From: Mucilaginibacter ginsenosidivorax
GTDB taxonomy: Bacteria > Bacteroidota > Bacteroidia > Sphingobacteriales > Sphingobacteriaceae
Assembly: GCF_007971525.1 (NCBI RefSeq)
Contig: NZ_CP042437.1
Span: 3,224,001-3,288,000, forward strand
Direction of reading: 5' to 3'
Length of the DNA stretch: 64,000 bases
Shown here: positions 9,097 to 17,630 of the stretch, in pieces
How positions within the stretch are numbered: the stretch's first letter is position 1
Layout: each line of letters begins with the position of its first letter
Made by a program: the position numbers and the translations under genes
Notes under the pieces: model-generated
The model's database searches: none
Seen by the model: only the letters and a program-made list of their open reading frames with translations
Told to the model about the DNA's origin: nothing

Positions 9097-10434
9097 ATGA
9101 AAACGCTCAAAGTTTTTGAACACCAAACGATAACTATAGGCCAACCTCTAATTTTTTATAAAGGGCAAAAACCAGAACACGAGCCATTAGACAAGAAGTA
9201 TGTTGACGCCTTATGGAAACTGTATGATTCAAAGAAGAGGCCATTTTTTAAACCGACGCGTAATGGCGTTTGCTTTAATGAATACGTTGGTGTTGTAAAA
9301 GTATTAAATCTTACTATCGAAATTTTGCCGAAAGCTGATAATCGCCGAGCGAATTTTGATGATCTTCGAGCAATACAGCAAGAGGAAAATAAATGGCAAA
9401 GCATATTAATTGATATGTTGAAAGTATGCTATTTAATAAATACGCCGTCCATATCAGATGCACATCTAAAAACCCATAGTAATAGTATACTTGATCTTTA
9501 TATTGAACGATTTATCATTGAAGTAAATACCTTGATAAGGCAAGGGCTAATTAAAAGGTACCGAAAAGTCGAGGGCAATTGTAATAACCTTAAAGGAAAA
9601 CTTCTTATTGGAAAGCATATTCAAAAAAACTTGGTTCACCAGGAACGCTTTTATGTAGCCCAAATACAGTTTGATAAAAATCATTTATTGCATAAAATCC
9701 TTGCTAAAGCTATAGATATATTACCAAGCTTATGTAGTAGCAGGGTGTTATTATCTGAATGTTGTAGTTTAGGATTGAATTTCCCCGAGGTTGACGATAT
9801 CAAAATAACAGAAAGCTTGTTTGACAAACTTAGTTTCGATCGAAAATCAGAGCCCTATCAGGTTGCTATTCAAATTGCAAAAATGTTATTGCTAAATTAT
9901 CGCCCTGATTTGTGTGCTGGTACAAATAATTCTATCGCCATTCTTTTCAATATGAATCAGTTATGGGAAGAATACATATACAGAATACTACAAAAAAGCA
10001 AGCCGGATAGCGTAAAAATGATCTATAACCAAAAATCTACTTGCTTTTGGGAGGTGAATGGATCTCGGCGATATTTGAAACCTGATATCGTTATTGAATC
10101 AATGAATTCCGAAAAAATAGTGATAGATACAAAATGGAAAAATATTAATAACGATCCGTCTAAGATAAGTATGGACGATTTGAGGCAAATGTATGCCTAT
10201 CATCATTTCTTTGAAGCTAAACAATGTTTTTTGCTTTATCCTGGAAGTGCCGAACCTATTAAAAATGGTGTTTTTTATAATAAATATTTCTTTGGAACAG
10301 AAGAGCCTGCATCAAAACATTGTGGCTTAATTATTTCCAAAGCATGGAATGAAAGTATGACAAATGGTAAAACATTTTTAAATACCGCCTTAGCTATTGA
10401 GGTGTATCAATCATTAGGTTTATTAAATATATAA
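9097..10434 (+). CDS. mcrC: McrC-like nuclease subunit
   Basis: 445 aa. N-terminal half has the McrC pattern (FNEYVGVVKVLNLTIEILPK). The C-terminal PD-(D/E)XK nuclease is readable as KPDIVIE followed by VIDTKWK near residues 328-348, with the expected acidic and lysine residues in place. McrC binds the McrB hexamer and cuts DNA near modified sites. The gene starts 3 bp after mcrB, so one transcript from the invertase promoter probably carries all three genes. An active McrBC next to a variable adenine methylase is only compatible if McrB does not recognise the methylase's product. Confidence 0.9.
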   Translation: MKTLKVFEHQTITIGQPLIFYKGQKPEHEPLDKKYVDALWKLYDSKKRPFFKPTRNGVCFNEYVGVVKVLNLTIEILPKADNRRANFDDLRAIQQEENKWQSILIDMLKVCYLINTPSISDAHLKTHSNSILDLYIERFIIEVNTLIRQGLIKRYRKVEGNCNNLKGKLLIGKHIQKNLVHQERFYVAQIQFDKNHLLHKILAKAIDILPSLCSSRVLLSECCSLGLNFPEVDDIKITESLFDKLSFDRKSEPYQVAIQIAKMLLLNYRPDLCAGTNNSIAILFNMNQLWEEYIYRILQKSKPDSVKMIYNQKSTCFWEVNGSRRYLKPDIVIESMNSEKIVIDTKWKNINNDPSKISMDDLRQMYAYHHFFEAKQCFLLYPGSAEPIKNGVFYNKYFFGTEEPASKHCGLIISKAWNESMTNGKTFLNTALAIEVYQSLGLLNI

Positions 10435-10493
10435 GAACAATTTAAACTATCTCAATCTTCGCATTGAAATCGACGTACATTTGAATCATTATT

Positions 10494-10961
10494 TTAAGGA
10501 TAATAATTCAATAAGGTTTTTAAAAAAGCATTAGCCTGTTCAAAGTTATCTACCTGACCGTCGATAAAGCGCATGTCCTTTTCGCCGTGAAACAGGTTAT
10601 TACGCAGGCGGTAAACAATGATTGTTAGAGCTAAAACAATATTGGCTGTCGAGCTGGCAGGATCCTCCAGTACTTGTCTGACATATGCCTGGCGGTCATT
10701 CGGCCGGAAATTTAAATGCTCGAAGCGGTTCAGTGCTACCGCATCGCCAGTATAACGGTTGCGGAAGTAGTCGTAGCAGGTCTGGAACTCGGCTTGCTGG
10801 AATTGGTTTTGGCTCAAAGACACTTCGGCTGTATTAATAGTGAATCGCATGCCGCCGACCTGTCGCTCGAATATGTTCCAGATTAGTGAGAAGTCTTTAA
10901 TGCTCTCTAGGCCGTTAGGGTCGAGATTGACATTTAATTTTTGATTGATCCAGTTAATCAT
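10494..10961 (-). CDS. Small HEPN-like protein, last gene of the ABC/MBL/protease operon
   Basis: 155 aa. Near the C-terminus it has VYRLRNNLFHGEKD, which holds the R-N-x3-H pattern of HEPN ribonucleases inside a helical protein. The gene lies 11 bp after the ATPase stop and is the last gene before the convergent mcrC. HEPN domains often act as RNA-cutting effectors or as helical partners in conflict systems. In this position it may be the effector or the C-terminal component of an ABC-three-component system. HEPN assignment rests on the short motif and the helical context only. Confidence 0.6.
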   Translation of the reverse strand: MINWINQKLNVNLDPNGLESIKDFSLIWNIFERQVGGMRFTINTAEVSLSQNQFQQAEFQTCYDYFRNRYTGDAVALNRFEHLNFRPNDRQAYVRQVLEDPASSTANIVLALTIIVYRLRNNLFHGEKDMRFIDGQVDNFEQANAFLKTLLNYYP

Positions 10962-10972
10962 CGGTATGTACT

Positions 10973-13111
10973 TTAAGATAATCTTACAATACTTTTGCCG
11001 TCGTTAGGTAAACGGAATATATGGTAATCTTCGTTCACTATTAATTTTGATAACAAGGCGTCTAAGTCAAGTTTATCTATTGGTTTGTCATTTTCTGTGA
11101 TCAATACTTTTTGGACTGATGTTAAAATAATGACCTGTCGATTTTTGATTGCCGCAGCTTTTTCGAACAAAGTCTGCAAGTTTTGACTGCGTATCGAATG
11201 TTGCCCCGGTTCATCAAGTAATAACAAACCCGGATGATTTTTTCCGGCGACAAGCAGGCTCAGCGAATAGGCCCACATAGTCCGAACAAAATCAGATGCT
11301 GATGAATTTGTTTTGATGGATTGCGGCAGTTCACTTTCTGAGTTAAATTTAAATACAGGAAAATACTTGAAAGGTTCGTTTAACTGGATGAAAATATTAT
11401 AAGCCTGGTTACTGTCGTAACCCATCGGAAAAAGGTACTGATTTTTGAAAATGGATTCAAAATCGGTCAGTGTTTTCCGATCTTCGGCCACCCTGGTTTC
11501 CAGCTTGCCTTTTTTAATTAGTAAAACTTGGTACTCAGCTGCAATTTCACCTAAGCCGAGTATGTAACGGTCAAATCGCATTTCTGCATAGCGTAGATCG
11601 TTTACTTCTTTTTCCAAACGTACCCGGTTAAGGCTGTCTACATCGGAGTAATCCCGATCATCTTCGATAAGTTCACGTAGGATTACTTTTATTTCTTCTT
11701 CTAATTTGCGCTGTTTATTAAGATAATATTTGCGCATCAGTTCCTTCTCATCGATGATCGTTCGTAAACTATTGATCGAACTTTTCATCATGCCCTGTTG
11801 CCCGCTTAGGTAGGAAATATTTTGGTCAAGTGTGTATTTTTCAATAGTTACGCCTTCTGCTTTCATGAGATCGTCCGAAACAGTTTGATGGCAAGTTGGG
11901 CACTGATCAAATACATCTGTAATCAACTTAGACTCTTCGATCACATTTTTAATACCCTTTTGCGCAACCAACTCTCTACTGACATTGCCTAAATGCTTGG
12001 TAATATTTTCATGCTGTGATTTCTGGAGATTAAGGGTGGTATCAAACTCTTCATATTGTTTCATGAAGTCAATTTGCTGCCCGTATAAAATCTCTAATTT
12101 TTCGCGAATGTGCTCTTTGTTTTCGCCAACCTTTTTTACTGGTAATTGCATCAACTCAGACAATTTGGTTTCCTGCTTTCCCAGCAGAGATTTGAGTGTT
12201 CTTTCACGTTGCTCTTCTTCATCTCTTACCATTAAGGCAACGATCTTCAGGCTGTCCTGATCTGGTGTTACATTTTCCGGTAATTCCCGGACATGACCGT
12301 TCAATTCGGCAGCCAGGCCATCTAGGCGTGCAACAGTCTGTTCCCACTTTTTTGTTAATCGTGTTTCTTCGCGCTCGATATCGTCTCTTTCGGTCGAAAT
12401 GGCTAGCTCTTTAAGATTTAATAGAAACTCGATCACTTTTTCCTTTGCGCGGTTAATGCCATAAAAAGGCATTGTTGCCAAAAACTCTGACCAGCCTTTG
12501 GTTTGCTCGATCAGCAACGCTGAAAAGATGGATTGGAGGTAGAGTGGGCTTCTGCCTTTACTGTTGACTACTTCCGGCAGATCAAGCCCAATGAATTCTG
12601 CCAGCCAATGGTAAAAACCATATTCATCTGTATTATTATTATAGTTACGGATAAAAAGAGCCTGAACTTCCGTTTCATTAGTGATGTCGGCAATGGATGA
12701 TCTAAACACGCGTGCCTTCTTTGTCCTCAGATCCCCGGATTTATCAAATTCACCGGAATTTATTAACCGAACAATGGTTGCTATTTCGCCACGATCGTTT
12801 TCGATTTCCAAAGCGATACGCGATCTGGATACCCGATGGGCGATGATATCGCCGGTTACCGGATCGGTCGTTTCAAATTCTGTTTTTAATGCTTTGCCAA
12901 GTGCTTTTTCGTTCATCGCACCGAGTTCCAGTAATTCCTCCATGCCCAACGCATAGTAAATGCTCGAACCAATCGTGGATTTACCTCTTGAGTTTTGCCC
13001 TGCAATGATATTCAACCCTGAATAAAAAGGGATATCAAAACCATATTTCTCTGTGTTGTCGATCGTACCCGCAGGCAGGATAACCAGTCTTAATCTTCTT
13101 AATTTGATCAT
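10973..13111 (-). CDS. Rad50/RecF-like ABC ATPase with zinc hook (ABC-three-component type)
   Basis: 712 aa from ATG at 13111; a start 36 bp further up would overlap the preceding gene. Walker A is GQNSRGKST near residues 39-47. Long coiled coils flank a zinc-hook CPTC near 405. Walker B is LLLLDEPGQHS near 627, with the D-loop following. This is the architecture of SMC/Rad50-like ATPases that tether or sense nucleic acid. The gene starts 1 bp after the stop of the middle component and is followed by the HEPN gene. Within the described ABC-three-component conflict systems this would be the sensor-switch ATPase; the exact family is not determined here. Confidence 0.85.
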   Translation of the reverse strand: MIKLRRLRLVILPAGTIDNTEKYGFDIPFYSGLNIIAGQNSRGKSTIGSSIYYALGMEELLELGAMNEKALGKALKTEFETTDPVTGDIIAHRVSRSRIALEIENDRGEIATIVRLINSGEFDKSGDLRTKKARVFRSSIADITNETEVQALFIRNYNNNTDEYGFYHWLAEFIGLDLPEVVNSKGRSPLYLQSIFSALLIEQTKGWSEFLATMPFYGINRAKEKVIEFLLNLKELAISTERDDIEREETRLTKKWEQTVARLDGLAAELNGHVRELPENVTPDQDSLKIVALMVRDEEEQRERTLKSLLGKQETKLSELMQLPVKKVGENKEHIREKLEILYGQQIDFMKQYEEFDTTLNLQKSQHENITKHLGNVSRELVAQKGIKNVIEESKLITDVFDQCPTCHQTVSDDLMKAEGVTIEKYTLDQNISYLSGQQGMMKSSINSLRTIIDEKELMRKYYLNKQRKLEEEIKVILRELIEDDRDYSDVDSLNRVRLEKEVNDLRYAEMRFDRYILGLGEIAAEYQVLLIKKGKLETRVAEDRKTLTDFESIFKNQYLFPMGYDSNQAYNIFIQLNEPFKYFPVFKFNSESELPQSIKTNSSASDFVRTMWAYSLSLLVAGKNHPGLLLLDEPGQHSIRSQNLQTLFEKAAAIKNRQVIILTSVQKVLITENDKPIDKLDLDALLSKLIVNEDYHIFRLPNDGKSIVRLS

Positions 13112-13112
13112 C

Positions 13113-13571
13113 TTAGTATAACTCCCATTTTTTATTAACGGCCGCAATTAAGCTTTGTGGCACAACCCCGATATCTTTCACCCGACCTATATCTTCAGCG
13201 AAAAGTTCAAGCGCTTCAAGTTTGGTAAGGAATTCCAAACCCTTTTCTTTTATTTCGATTTGCAGATCGGCAGCCCGGATAGTGCGACTGCAAAAATCAT
13301 TGATCACGGCCAATGTGATGACTTGATCCAGTGCAGGTTCAAATACCCAGGGTACTATTGAGTCCCGTGTCTTTGTTTTAATTGCGGTAAGGATTTGCTG
13401 GTTCTCATTAGAGCGTAACGCCCACATATAGAGGTGAAGTTTAAGAAATGTCGCCGCGTACGGTTTCGCGCAGCCATAACGAAGCACAGCCAGCAACATG
13501 ACGATCTTATAAATTGGCTGATAACGAAGCGGTACCGGAATAGCCTTTATGTCAAGTTTTACGTCAATCAT
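13113..13571 (-). CDS. Small helical protein, probable middle component of the ABC system
   Basis: 152 aa from ATG at 13571, 1 bp after the protease stop; an ATG 18 bp earlier would overlap that gene. No catalytic motif is visible. It is helix-rich (LRYQPIYKIVMLLAVLRYG near the N-terminus) and its size and location between the effector-bearing protein and the ATPase match the 'middle component' of ABC-three-component systems. That assignment is mainly from context. Confidence 0.6.
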   Translation of the reverse strand: MIDVKLDIKAIPVPLRYQPIYKIVMLLAVLRYGCAKPYAATFLKLHLYMWALRSNENQQILTAIKTKTRDSIVPWVFEPALDQVITLAVINDFCSRTIRAADLQIEIKEKGLEFLTKLEALELFAEDIGRVKDIGVVPQSLIAAVNKKWELY

Positions 13572-13572
13572 A

Positions 13573-14697
13573 TTACTCTGTAAAATCAAATGAACAATTC
13601 ATGAGCCACCAGGTAACTTTATGTCGTGCAAGTTCCAGGGTTATCTTATTGCTTTTATCGCCAACCAGATCCTTAATGTGCGCTGCAAACTCATTCTCCA
13701 ATTTTAACAGCAGATCTTTTGCAGCTCCAGTGTCTGCGACCGCACGGGTATAAGCTTCCTTAACGGCCTCCTCGAATGTTTCTGCTGTTGCTTCATATTC
13801 GGTAATCAGTGTGCTCCGGTCGCTGATCTGTCTGTTTTTATAATCTTGGTCCAAAAATCGAATGAGCCGGTTACGGGCATTTTCATCAGCTTTACCCTCA
13901 TTTGCAGATAATACACGGCTTTTACGGATCAGGTTATTAAAATGGTCATCATGTTGTGCAATCCAGTTTTGGACATCCTCATCGGTGATTTTCTTTTCAG
14001 CAGCCTTTTCCCATAATGAGATCTGGCCAATATCGCTAAGGTCAACCAGTTCCTTGGCCAGACAGGATTGCAAATTTTTGAGTTTGCAGCACTTGATATC
14101 GTCATTAAGCGCGATCTCGCCGATCACCTGTTTCAGGTGGCCCAGCAGGTAAACCTTATCAGCGCGAATAATATATACGCCGCTCCCCGATAAGCCTTTC
14201 GCTTTTTTTGCCCCGGCTTCGCCGAGTTGCTCAAAGCTTTTATCCTTAAGCGATATCTTAAACTCGTTGGGTGCAATATCGATGACAGTGGCCTCCCACG
14301 TACGGGGCTCATTACTGTTCACCCCCTGGTAACCCCGGAAATGCACAGGCTCGTGTGACAGGAATTCATCCCCGCAGAGAATGGCCATATAGTCACAGTC
14401 GATTTCGGGTTTTTCGATTTCCAGCAAAGCCCAATCCCCTGCTTTATCATCCCGAACTTTGCTTAATATTTTAATGGGTAAAAATTCCGAAGTATAATTA
14501 TGCTGGTATTCGGCAATGATCTGTTCACAGGGCAGGCCGGCATATTCGCCCTTCTCACCATTGATACAATGTTCGGCAGTTAGGATATAATATTTGCCGT
14601 CATGGCAAACGATCACACCGCTGCCCTGGTTCACCAGCTCACCGTCAAACAAGATCTTGGTCCGGACACAGGATTTATGAAGTAAATTGTGAGGCAT
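13573..14697 (-). CDS. Trypsin-like serine protease fused to a helical C-terminal domain
   Basis: 374 aa from ATG at 14697, 2 bp after the MBL stop (an ATG at 14715 would overlap it). The catalytic triad is readable: His in YILTAEHCI (about residue 43), Asp in KAGDWALLEIE (about 90), Ser in KGLSGSGVYII (about 190). No signal peptide is visible, so it works in the cytosol. The C-terminal ~170 residues are charged and helical. An intracellular trypsin domain beside an ABC sensor ATPase fits an effector protease that is held inactive until triggered, as proposed for trypsin-containing ABC-three-component systems. Confidence 0.8.
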   Translation of the reverse strand: MPHNLLHKSCVRTKILFDGELVNQGSGVIVCHDGKYYILTAEHCINGEKGEYAGLPCEQIIAEYQHNYTSEFLPIKILSKVRDDKAGDWALLEIEKPEIDCDYMAILCGDEFLSHEPVHFRGYQGVNSNEPRTWEATVIDIAPNEFKISLKDKSFEQLGEAGAKKAKGLSGSGVYIIRADKVYLLGHLKQVIGEIALNDDIKCCKLKNLQSCLAKELVDLSDIGQISLWEKAAEKKITDEDVQNWIAQHDDHFNNLIRKSRVLSANEGKADENARNRLIRFLDQDYKNRQISDRSTLITEYEATAETFEEAVKEAYTRAVADTGAAKDLLLKLENEFAAHIKDLVGDKSNKITLELARHKVTWWLMNCSFDFTE

Positions 14698-14699
14698 CT

Positions 14700-15764
14700 T
14701 TAAGGTAATATACAAACATCATCAAAATATTCGGCATTCGCCGCCTCCAGTTCGGCGGCGGTGAATAGTAAGCCGCTGGTCGCTGTAATTTCCGACATTG
14801 GATAGTTAAAATACAATTTGATCCGCCTGGTTTTGTCACGCTTAGGATGGTATAGTATGCGCGAGATCGTTTCCCTATCTGGGTGCTTTGCCCGACCGTT
14901 TCCACCATTCGTCGAAAAAATAAAATTGCTGCAATCGATTATATCAAGCACTTCGGTTGAAGTATTGTTCTTGCTCCCGTGATGCGAAACTTTAACATAG
15001 TCGACTTTAAGGCGGTTGTTGGTATCATTATAACCGCGCGCGTTAAGACTCGCACTGATAACTTCCGGCCGCGAATCGGCCAGCAGCAATAAACTGAGAT
15101 CCGGCGTTCGCAGGACAAAGGCGATAGACATCGCGTTGAACAGGTCGCGGTTGACCGTATTTGACGGACGGAACGGCATTGCTGCCAGTTCGGTTAGTGT
15201 CCCTTTCCTGACCTGGGAGGGTGCATTGTTTGTGATCGCTATAGCCGCCAGCTTTTCTTTATACTCCTGGGAAAGTTCCGGCCAGTTCGCTGCCACGGCA
15301 TCCAGGATGGCAGGTGTGGGCGACAACATTTCAAAACACAATCCGTTCATGCACTGGTAACCCAGGTCTGTGGTTACCCGTTCGCTGAACTTATGCCGGG
15401 GTACTTTACGGTCAACCAGCCATTGCTCCAACACAACACCCTGGTCATATGTTATCAGTTCACCGGCCGGGCCGACAGGCAGCAGGTTGGCACAATTGAC
15501 CCATAATTTTTTGGTGTCTATCTCGTTAAAGCGCGAGTTCTCGGCAAAGCTAATCAGCCCTCCAATATGGTCGGAATCGATATGAGTAAGTATCAGGAGG
15601 TCGATTATATGAATCTCTTTAAGGGCAGTCCGCAACGCGAAATTAAAAGTAGTGGGTGGCCCGCCGTCAATAAGGATAGTAAAAGAACGTTCCTTCAGAT
15701 CAAAGGTCTTTATCAGGAAGCAATCACCGTGATAGGCTTTTAAGATTTGTAATTCGGTACGCAA
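14700..15764 (-). CDS. Metallo-beta-lactamase-fold hydrolase (ComEC/Rec2-like), first gene of the operon
   Basis: 354 aa. Metal-binding motif LTHIDSDHIGG near residue 60 (H-x-D-x-D-H, where many relatives have HxHxDH), LLLLADSRPE near 230 with a metal Asp, and VSHHGSKNN near 260. These features match the hydrolase domain of ComEC and its stand-alone relatives. The only available start is TTG at 15764, since an in-frame stop lies shortly upstream and no ATG or GTG occurs between. It leads the five-gene operon: spacings to the next genes are 2, 1, 1 and 11 bp. A nuclease or phosphodiesterase role is likely; the substrate is unknown. Confidence 0.82.
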   Translation of the reverse strand: MRTELQILKAYHGDCFLIKTFDLKERSFTILIDGGPPTTFNFALRTALKEIHIIDLLILTHIDSDHIGGLISFAENSRFNEIDTKKLWVNCANLLPVGPAGELITYDQGVVLEQWLVDRKVPRHKFSERVTTDLGYQCMNGLCFEMLSPTPAILDAVAANWPELSQEYKEKLAAIAITNNAPSQVRKGTLTELAAMPFRPSNTVNRDLFNAMSIAFVLRTPDLSLLLLADSRPEVISASLNARGYNDTNNRLKVDYVKVSHHGSKNNTSTEVLDIIDCSNFIFSTNGGNGRAKHPDRETISRILYHPKRDKTRRIKLYFNYPMSEITATSGLLFTAAELEAANAEYFDDVCILP

Positions 15765-15897
15765 AAGTGAAGTAAGGTTAGTATTATTCGTCTAAGCTAT
15801 AAAAAATAGTAATTGAAATAATAATATTTCTTTGACAACCTTTTTTCGAGAGTCTTTAATACATAATATAACGATTTAATAATTTGAATAGAAATTA

Positions 15898-16602
15898 TTA
15901 AACTCTTCTACGATATTTTGGCCAGTTATTCACCTGTCCAATCAATATTGTAGACTTTAACTTCGGATAATGTACTTCCACATATTCCTTAAAAGATTTG
16001 ATCGTTTCCACATTATCCCATTCCCTCATCGTAAGGCAGAGCATTGGCCATTTTTTAGTGTGCATCATAAAGCTATATAATTGCAGATATGGCGGTGCCA
16101 TTTGAAATGCTTGCTCAATAAGCTTATCATATAAAGACTTTTTAAGTACTTTTTTAAAATCCATGATCAGGTCATAAGTTACCAATTGAAGGGTACCCCA
16201 TTTTATCAATTCCGCCATGTGTGGCATTTTCTTGTCATCAAAGAATAAATACAAGTAAGTGATAAAATCAAATTCCGTCACATCACAAAGGTCCTTACTG
16301 AAATAAGCATAGTTTTTTTTAAATGCATCCAACGAAAATCCGTCCTTCATTTTATCAATGACAAAACTGATCACTTCGTTTTCCTTTTCGATGACCTGTT
16401 CCATCTCAGGCCCTTTTATGCTACCATCTGGCTTTGCCATACTGTACCTGGGTTTGGAGAACAACTCGAAATAATAACTCTTAAAAAATATAGTCTTTCG
16501 CTCATAAGTTACCTGCACGTATAAGGGGTAGGTTAGCTGTCCGTGGAAGTCAACCTGCTTCAAACGATCATTCAAATATGTCTTGTAACTAATTTTATTC
16601 AC
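15898..16602 (-). CDS. Stand-alone protein resembling the arm-binding part of Bacteroidota integrases
   Basis: 234 aa. The beginning (YPLYVQVTYERKTIFFKSYY) has the same pattern as the arm-type DNA-binding domain at the start of the integrase at 21430-22650 (VAIYLRFTVDGQRAEASTG). The catalytic R..HxxR..Y core is missing and the rest is helical. It could be an accessory factor that binds attachment-site arms, or a remnant of a recombinase. No other function can be read. It is AT-rich and lies between the defence operon and the small DNA-binding genes of the mobile segment. Confidence 0.5.
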   Translation of the reverse strand: MNKISYKTYLNDRLKQVDFHGQLTYPLYVQVTYERKTIFFKSYYFELFSKPRYSMAKPDGSIKGPEMEQVIEKENEVISFVIDKMKDGFSLDAFKKNYAYFSKDLCDVTEFDFITYLYLFFDDKKMPHMAELIKWGTLQLVTYDLIMDFKKVLKKSLYDKLIEQAFQMAPPYLQLYSFMMHTKKWPMLCLTMREWDNVETIKSFKEYVEVHYPKLKSTILIGQVNNWPKYRRRV

Positions 16603-16892
16603 CTTTTTAAAATACTATTTGATGCGATTTAACTGCTTTTGATGTTTGTAGCTTTTGATTAAACCGCAATACATAATCAGACTTAAACAAAAACGCTCAA
16701 TCCTAATTATGACGTTTGCTGATTGAATATGTCAAAATTAATCATTTGTTTTGTTATATTTTATTTTGTCAAAACATTATTTTATATTTGTTTTAGATAA
16801 GAACTACTGCAATTAAATCAATTGCAGATTAAAACCCGCCAATCCCATAGGTCAGCGAATGGCGCGACGAACTATTTTATTAACTAAATTAA
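16603..16892. promoter_or_regulatory. AT-rich divergent intergenic region
   Basis: 290 bp between two divergent genes, very AT-rich. TATATTTG at 16783-16790 matches the Bacteroidota -7 consensus TAnnTTTG, but the TTTG at 16765-16768 is closer than the usual spacing, so the promoter call is weak. No gene seen. Confidence 0.3.
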
Positions 16893-17159
16893 ATGCGACC
16901 AAATGAATTAGTAACAACAGAGGCTCTGGATGCCTTCGAAAAAAGAATCCTGGAAAAAATTGAAGCTCTTCTTCAGCCTGAAAAAAGACCAGGCAAGCAG
17001 TGGTTAAAGAGCAAGGATGTGAGAAAACTACTGAATATCTCACCTGGTACTTTGCAAAATTTGCGTATCAATGGTACGCTTAGCTTCACTAAAATTGGCG
17101 GCATGATGTATTACAAGCTGGAGGACATTCAAAAAGTTCTGGAAGGAGGTAAACAATGA
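16893..17159 (+). CDS. Helix-turn-helix protein of the excisionase/MerR-like type
   Basis: 88 aa. The C-terminal two thirds (KQWLKSKDVRKLLNIS, TLQNLRINGTLSFTKIGG, YYKLEDIQKVLEG) is the winged helix typical of small proteins in Bacteroides conjugative and mobilisable transposons, which act as excisionases or regulators. A charged helix precedes it. Its stop overlaps the start of the next gene by 4 bp (ATGA), indicating coupled translation. Confidence 0.75.
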   Translation: MRPNELVTTEALDAFEKRILEKIEALLQPEKRPGKQWLKSKDVRKLLNISPGTLQNLRINGTLSFTKIGGMMYYKLEDIQKVLEGGKQ

Positions 17160-17467
17160 CACCCGCTATAAAAATCAATAAATTTAAGGTGTACAATGAG
17201 CGGGTTATGAAAATGAAAGAAGACCCGAGTTTATTTATAAGTCATTCAAGCCTCTATAATGCTTTATTTATCTGTTTACAGCAGAATGATGGAATTACTC
17301 CTTTTTCAGTGAGTCGTAGGATACTGATGTCCTATAGCAATATTAGGTCTACCGATACCTATCATAAATGTATTAAGAAGTTGGTTGAATTAGGTTATAT
17401 TAAATATAGCCCATCTTACCATCCTATAAAAGGCAGCCTGATTTCCTGGCAGGAGGAGGTATCTTGA
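17156..17467 (+). CDS. Small winged-helix-like protein of the mobile segment
   Basis: 103 aa. I do not recognise a named family. The pattern SLYNALFICLQQNDGITPFSVSRRILM and CIKKLVELGYIKYSPSYHP looks like a winged-helix DNA-binding fold, with the last part as wing. Such proteins accompany the HTH gene in Bacteroidota mobile elements. Its final codons and stop form the first unit of the octanucleotide array at 17460-17587. Confidence 0.55.
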   Translation: MTPAIKINKFKVYNERVMKMKEDPSLFISHSSLYNALFICLQQNDGITPFSVSRRILMSYSNIRSTDTYHKCIKKLVELGYIKYSPSYHPIKGSLISWQEEVS

Positions 17468-17587
17468 TATCTACCGATCTTACGATCGCGAGATCGGTAG
17501 ATCTTGTAATCCGTAGATCTCACGATCACATTATCGCTAAATCTTGCGACCTGCAAATCTTGCGATCACGTTATCTGTCTATCTAAG
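17460..17587 (+). repeat. Sixteen-unit tandem octanucleotide array (GATCTTGC-like)
   Basis: An ATC trinucleotide recurs every 8 bp through 16 consecutive units from 17460 to 17587; only one unit deviates (ACC at 17549). Typical units are GATCTTAC, GATCTCAC, AATCTTGC and GATCACGT. A TTG at 17464 overlaps the preceding stop (TTGA) behind an AGGAGGAGG stretch and opens a 40-codon frame to TAA near 17586. Its product would be an octapeptide repeat of the form RSVDLVIR / RSHDHIIA / KSCDLQIL. Any octamer array gives such a repeat, so coding is only a possibility; iteron-like or spreading selfish DNA are alternatives. Confidence 0.8.
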
Positions 17588-17599
17588 TCCAAACTGGAC

Positions 17600-17630
17600 A
17601 AGCCGTTTTTGAGAATCTCGAAAACGGCTT
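17600..17630. terminator. Hairpin, likely terminator of the small HTH operon
   Basis: Arms AAGCCGTTTT (17600-17609) and AAAACGGCTT (17621-17630) are perfect complements. The loop itself contains GAG/CTC complementarity. A short T/A run follows. It ends the transcript of 16893-17467 and the octamer array. Confidence 0.6.

Noticed and set aside
12681..12956. Plus-strand frames inside the ATPase gene
   Set aside because: Antisense shadows of a long, motif-supported minus-strand gene.
17460..17587. CRISPR array
   Set aside because: The units are 8 bp without unique spacers and no cas genes are present anywhere in the window.
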